NCBI RefSeq assembly: GCF_008831285.2
Contig: NC_045141.1
Span: forward strand, 16,230,106 to 16,294,105
Reading direction: 5' to 3'
Length of the DNA: 64,000 nt
DNA from: Nymphaea colorata
Lineage: Eukaryota > Streptophyta > Magnoliopsida > Nymphaeales > Nymphaeaceae
Both the position numbers and the translations under genes were made by a program. Below, piece after piece: positions 61,433 to 64,000 of this stretch. The stretch's first letter is position 1; each line of letters begins with the position of its first letter. Under the pieces are notes generated by a model. That model made no database searches and was not told the origin of the DNA. It saw only the letters and a list, made by a program, of their open reading frames with translations.

Positions 61433-61620
61433 GTTGTGCTACTCAGATCCTGAACATCACAGTGCAGTATTGCCTTGGCAAATAGTCGCTGAAAAGAGCG
61501 GTTTGGTTCTGCTGTTGTCAGTTTGACAAAAGATAAAGTTGCTACTGTTGCAGAGTTGAAAGAACTGCTTTGAAGAATACAGAGCTTCTTGTTCTACATC
61601 ATGTATCAATACACTACTAG
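61433..61620 (+). pseudogene. Cysteine desulfurase (NFS2/SufS-like) exon fragment, copy B
   Basis: Second copy of the fragment at 46672. It reads EHHSAVLPWQIVAEKSG, then in another frame VSLTKDKVATVAELKELL, then KNTELLVLHHVS. It retains about 17 bases (KVATVAELKELL region) that copy A has lost, so it is closer to the ancestral exon. The start is further damaged (SDPEHH instead of SVAEHH). It is non-functional for the same reasons. Confidence 0.75.
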
Positions 61621-62836
61621 GTTCTTTTCCCATCATTACCTCAGCAGATCCCAATGATGGTAGACTTTTGTGCTTTAAATAGAATTTGAACAAAGTTTCA
61701 TGCATCTAATGGCAATGGTTAGGTGCAATGTTCTTGTTTTTCTGAAACAAAAGCTTGCCACGTTGATGTAGATATTACAAGAACAATTTCTTTAGTATCA
61801 GATTTAGTGAAATATCTGTTTTCTTTATCCTGGAACGCACGAAGTCATGGTAAAAGTGGGGGAGGATGTGTTTTTTCCAAAATAAAATCATGTTTTTTAG
61901 ACCAATAAAGTTTACATGCTTTGCGAGCCGTAGATTTTATATGCATTTGATCTCTCTTTTCATGTGCAAATGACATGATTCAGAACTTGTTATTCGTTAT
62001 AATTAGACTATGCAAATAATGTCTGTCAAGCTTGAATAACCATTTGATATATAATTGCATGAGTTCATTCAGGAGCATGGGTAAGACACATCATGGCATA
62101 CTGACAGACACGAGGTGCCGGATCCCAGGTCGGGTCCAGTGGACTGACCCGGTAACATCCATAAATGGAGTCGATAGGCCAGAACTGGAGATTATCAAAG
62201 AACTGGAGAATTCCTAATCCTGGATTACGGTCGTCGGTGTGCATGTCATGTCCTAAAGAGTTCTCTTGTAAGGAGTTGTACCATGCAGTTAGCGTGACTA
62301 ACACATACGTAGAACTTGAGGCAACCTAGTGAATATTGACGGTAGCACCTAATTAAGGACGTTATATATGGAGGCTAATGATGCAATTTGGCTGTGCGAT
62401 TTGGCGTTTGAAACAGAAAGGTAGATGCGAAATAATTGAAAATGTATGACTGGAAAAGCAATCGCCAATGGTGATGTCTACTCAGATTTTATGAGCTGAC
62501 AAAAAAAAAAAAAAACGCTGTTAAACTCAATATACTAAGATGTAATCCTACACATAATTGAATTTCCATGACTATATATATATATATATAAAATTGAAGG
62601 CCAGCCATCTATTTAATATTGTTCAATGTGACATGATAGATGGTTAAGAAAAAACAATGAGAAAAAGGTGATGCATATTTTTGTCATTAGCAGACAAGTT
62701 TTCTCCTTATTTTTACGACCCTGATATATATGAAACATACTGCATCAATCCATGTAATCGGATTTGTGAACTGATTTGGAAAAATAAAAGAACGGGCTAG
62801 CCAGCTTTTATTGAAGTATCTTTACACACACACAGA

Positions 62837-62837
<1 letters not shown>

Positions 62838-62930
<93 letters not shown>
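62838..62930. repeat. (AT)n(AG)n compound microsatellite and adjoining 32-bp tandem repeat
   Basis: About 27 AT units followed by about 19 AG units. Directly after it, a 32-base unit ending TCACTTGTACATCTGGTCTCCC occurs twice (to 62984). In copy A the corresponding site is only a short (CA)n at about 48005-48019, so this tract arose after the duplication. Confidence 0.9.
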
Positions 62931-62932
<2 letters not shown>

Positions 62933-63099
62933 ACTTGTACATCTGGTCTCCCGAGAGAGAGATCACTTGTACATCTGGTCTCCCTTGGCAATGAACGGCT
63001 TTAAACTGTTTCAGTTCATATATTTATTCGAAAGCCTTCTATTACACTGGTTCAAATTCAAATGGAATCGTTAATGGTTCTTAAATAGTTATACTAGAG

Positions 63100-63414
63100 T
63101 TAAATATTGCTGCTTTTGTTCTTGTAGAATTCAATGACCCAGAAATTGTAAGCGCAACATATGGCCTTGATCCCTGTGAATCCAGCAACCTTTGCCAAAC
63201 CCTCAAACTCCTTCTCCGTCCTCTCCTTCCCTCCATGATTTAGTGCCAACATCAAGAGATCAAGTTGAAATACAGCAGATGTGCTTAAACTGTTATCTAC
63301 AGTCTCCGGCAAAACCATCTCCGCAATAATCACCTTGCCGTTCTCTGGCAGTGCCTTCCAACAATTCTCTAGCAGTTTCAGGCAATGATCATCATCCCAG
63401 TCATGAAGGATCCA
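63100..63414 (-). CDS. COMT-type O-methyltransferase, last exon only (gene continues past window)
   Basis: Paralogue of the gene at 48125-50789. The exon starts after GTGTGGCAG at 63414 with [10 protein letters not shown] (catalytic His) and runs 104 codons to a stop at 63100-63102, ending FYKNKSSNI. It is nearly identical to copy A: a few substitutions such as WKALPEN for WNALPEN and MVLPETV for MVAPQTV, and a terminus shorter by two residues. The three upstream exons would lie to the right of the window (copy A exon 3 is about 700 bases away), so whether the gene is intact is unknown. Confidence 0.9.
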   Translation of the reverse strand, partial: WILHDWDDDHCLKLLENCWKALPENGKVIIAEMVLPETVDNSLSTSAVFQLDLLMLALNHGGKERTEKEFEGLAKVAGFTGIKAICCAYNFWVIEFYKNKSSNI

Positions 63415-64000
63415 CTGCCACACGTAGATATTCATCACGGCATCTTAGAATGATAGATTAGTTAACTTGTTTTGGCACTTATTTTTTCAAGTCATGTGTG
63501 TGTCTACATATATAGAGAGTACAGTAACATTACAAAAACGGAGTCAGCGATAGTTGCGCAAAAGCAGAAAACAAAACAATAGTTGTGCAGATAAGATAAA
63601 AAGCAAGGGAACATGGGATACTTTAATTCATTTGAACCAGATAATAGACAAACAAACAAAGGGCCACAGCACCCCAACCAAGTAGCTCCAGCAGTCGGGA
63701 TATATGTGCATATGGGTCTCCCTACCTTTTCCAAAACAAAGTGTACTGCAATAAAACTATCAACCTATTCATCTAAAGAAATCAATCATGGGCACTTTGT
63801 CTTTACCTAATTTATGAAAATCAGAATAATGGACAAAGAATAAAAGGGCATATGAGCACAATGTCTTATTCTTGCAAAACAGTCTTCTAGGATCTATGGA
63901 ATAAGTTTTTTTCTGACCTGTCCATGCGAAATAATTGAAAAGAACATGCAATATTTCTGACCTGTCCAAACGTAACTTCCCTATGATGATTGTTTATGTG
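63415..64000. other. Intron of the second O-methyltransferase copy
   Basis: Collinear with 48446-48975 of copy A (shared GGGCCACAGCACYCCAACC, CATATGGGTCTCCCTAC and CAAAACAAAGTGTACTGCA). No exon is present before the window ends, as expected from copy A spacing. Confidence 0.8.

Larger units (their letters stand above)
60291..63099. repeat. Segmental duplication, copy B, non-coding left part
   Basis: Collinear with 45607-48124, about 14.7-15.0 kb away. Differences include an internal partial duplication (about 60385-60480: TTTAGTTAGAYCACCTTGTAAT twice), the insert AGGGCTTGTTCATACTTGGG (about 60981-61000) and a microsatellite expansion (62838-62930). No intact gene is present before the O-methyltransferase exon. 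Confidence 0.82.

Overview
The window is plant nuclear DNA. Genes are split by canonical GT-AG introns, several carry plant-only domains (FRIGIDA-like, neprosin, CPP1/DUF3353, CYP82-type P450), there are Ty1/copia retrotransposons, and intergenic DNA is AT-rich with long (AT)n and (CT)n(AT)n microsatellites. It is an angiosperm; the species cannot be named from the sequence.

Left region (1-13.4 kb): a tandem array of CYP82-type cytochrome P450 genes, all on the minus strand. There is the 5' part of one copy cut by the window edge (1-272), two complete two-exon copies (4095-6550, 513 aa; 11221-13403, 514 aa) and a relic of another 3' exon (9260-9439). Upstream and downstream flanks are duplicated with the genes. 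Both complete copies lack the conserved acidic residue of the I-helix.

Middle region (17.7-39.1 kb): single-copy genes. These are an unrecognised 70-residue small gene (17839-18051, +), a plastid CPP1-like membrane J-like protein (22512-26363, +, 292 aa), a FRIGIDA-LIKE 3-type gene (28012-30260, -, 585 aa, with a 5'UTR exon near 32.9 kb) and a neprosin-family glutamic peptidase (34586-39122, +, seven exons, 414 aa). For the three large genes I worked out the exon junctions by hand and every joined frame stays open.

Right region (39.5-64 kb): a complete but decayed copia retrotransposon (39561-45019) with 200-bp LTRs and a perfect 5-bp target duplication. Then comes a segmental duplication about 15 kb apart. 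Copy A (45.6-50.8 kb) holds a complete COMT-type O-methyltransferase (48125-50789, -, 374 aa). Copy B (60.3 kb to the window end) holds the last exon of a second O-methyltransferase. Both copies carry a broken piece of a plastid cysteine desulfurase (NFS2/SufS-like) gene. Between them lie a 5'-truncated CYP82 pseudogene (54356-55996) and a truncated copia element (59205-60290) that abuts the duplication.

The local co-occurrence of expanded CYP82 oxidases and COMT-like methyltransferases, both tandemly duplicated, is the most suggestive biological pattern: it fits a specialised-metabolism locus, although housekeeping-type genes lie between the two groups. The CPP1-like, FRIGIDA-like and neprosin genes have no evident functional link to it.
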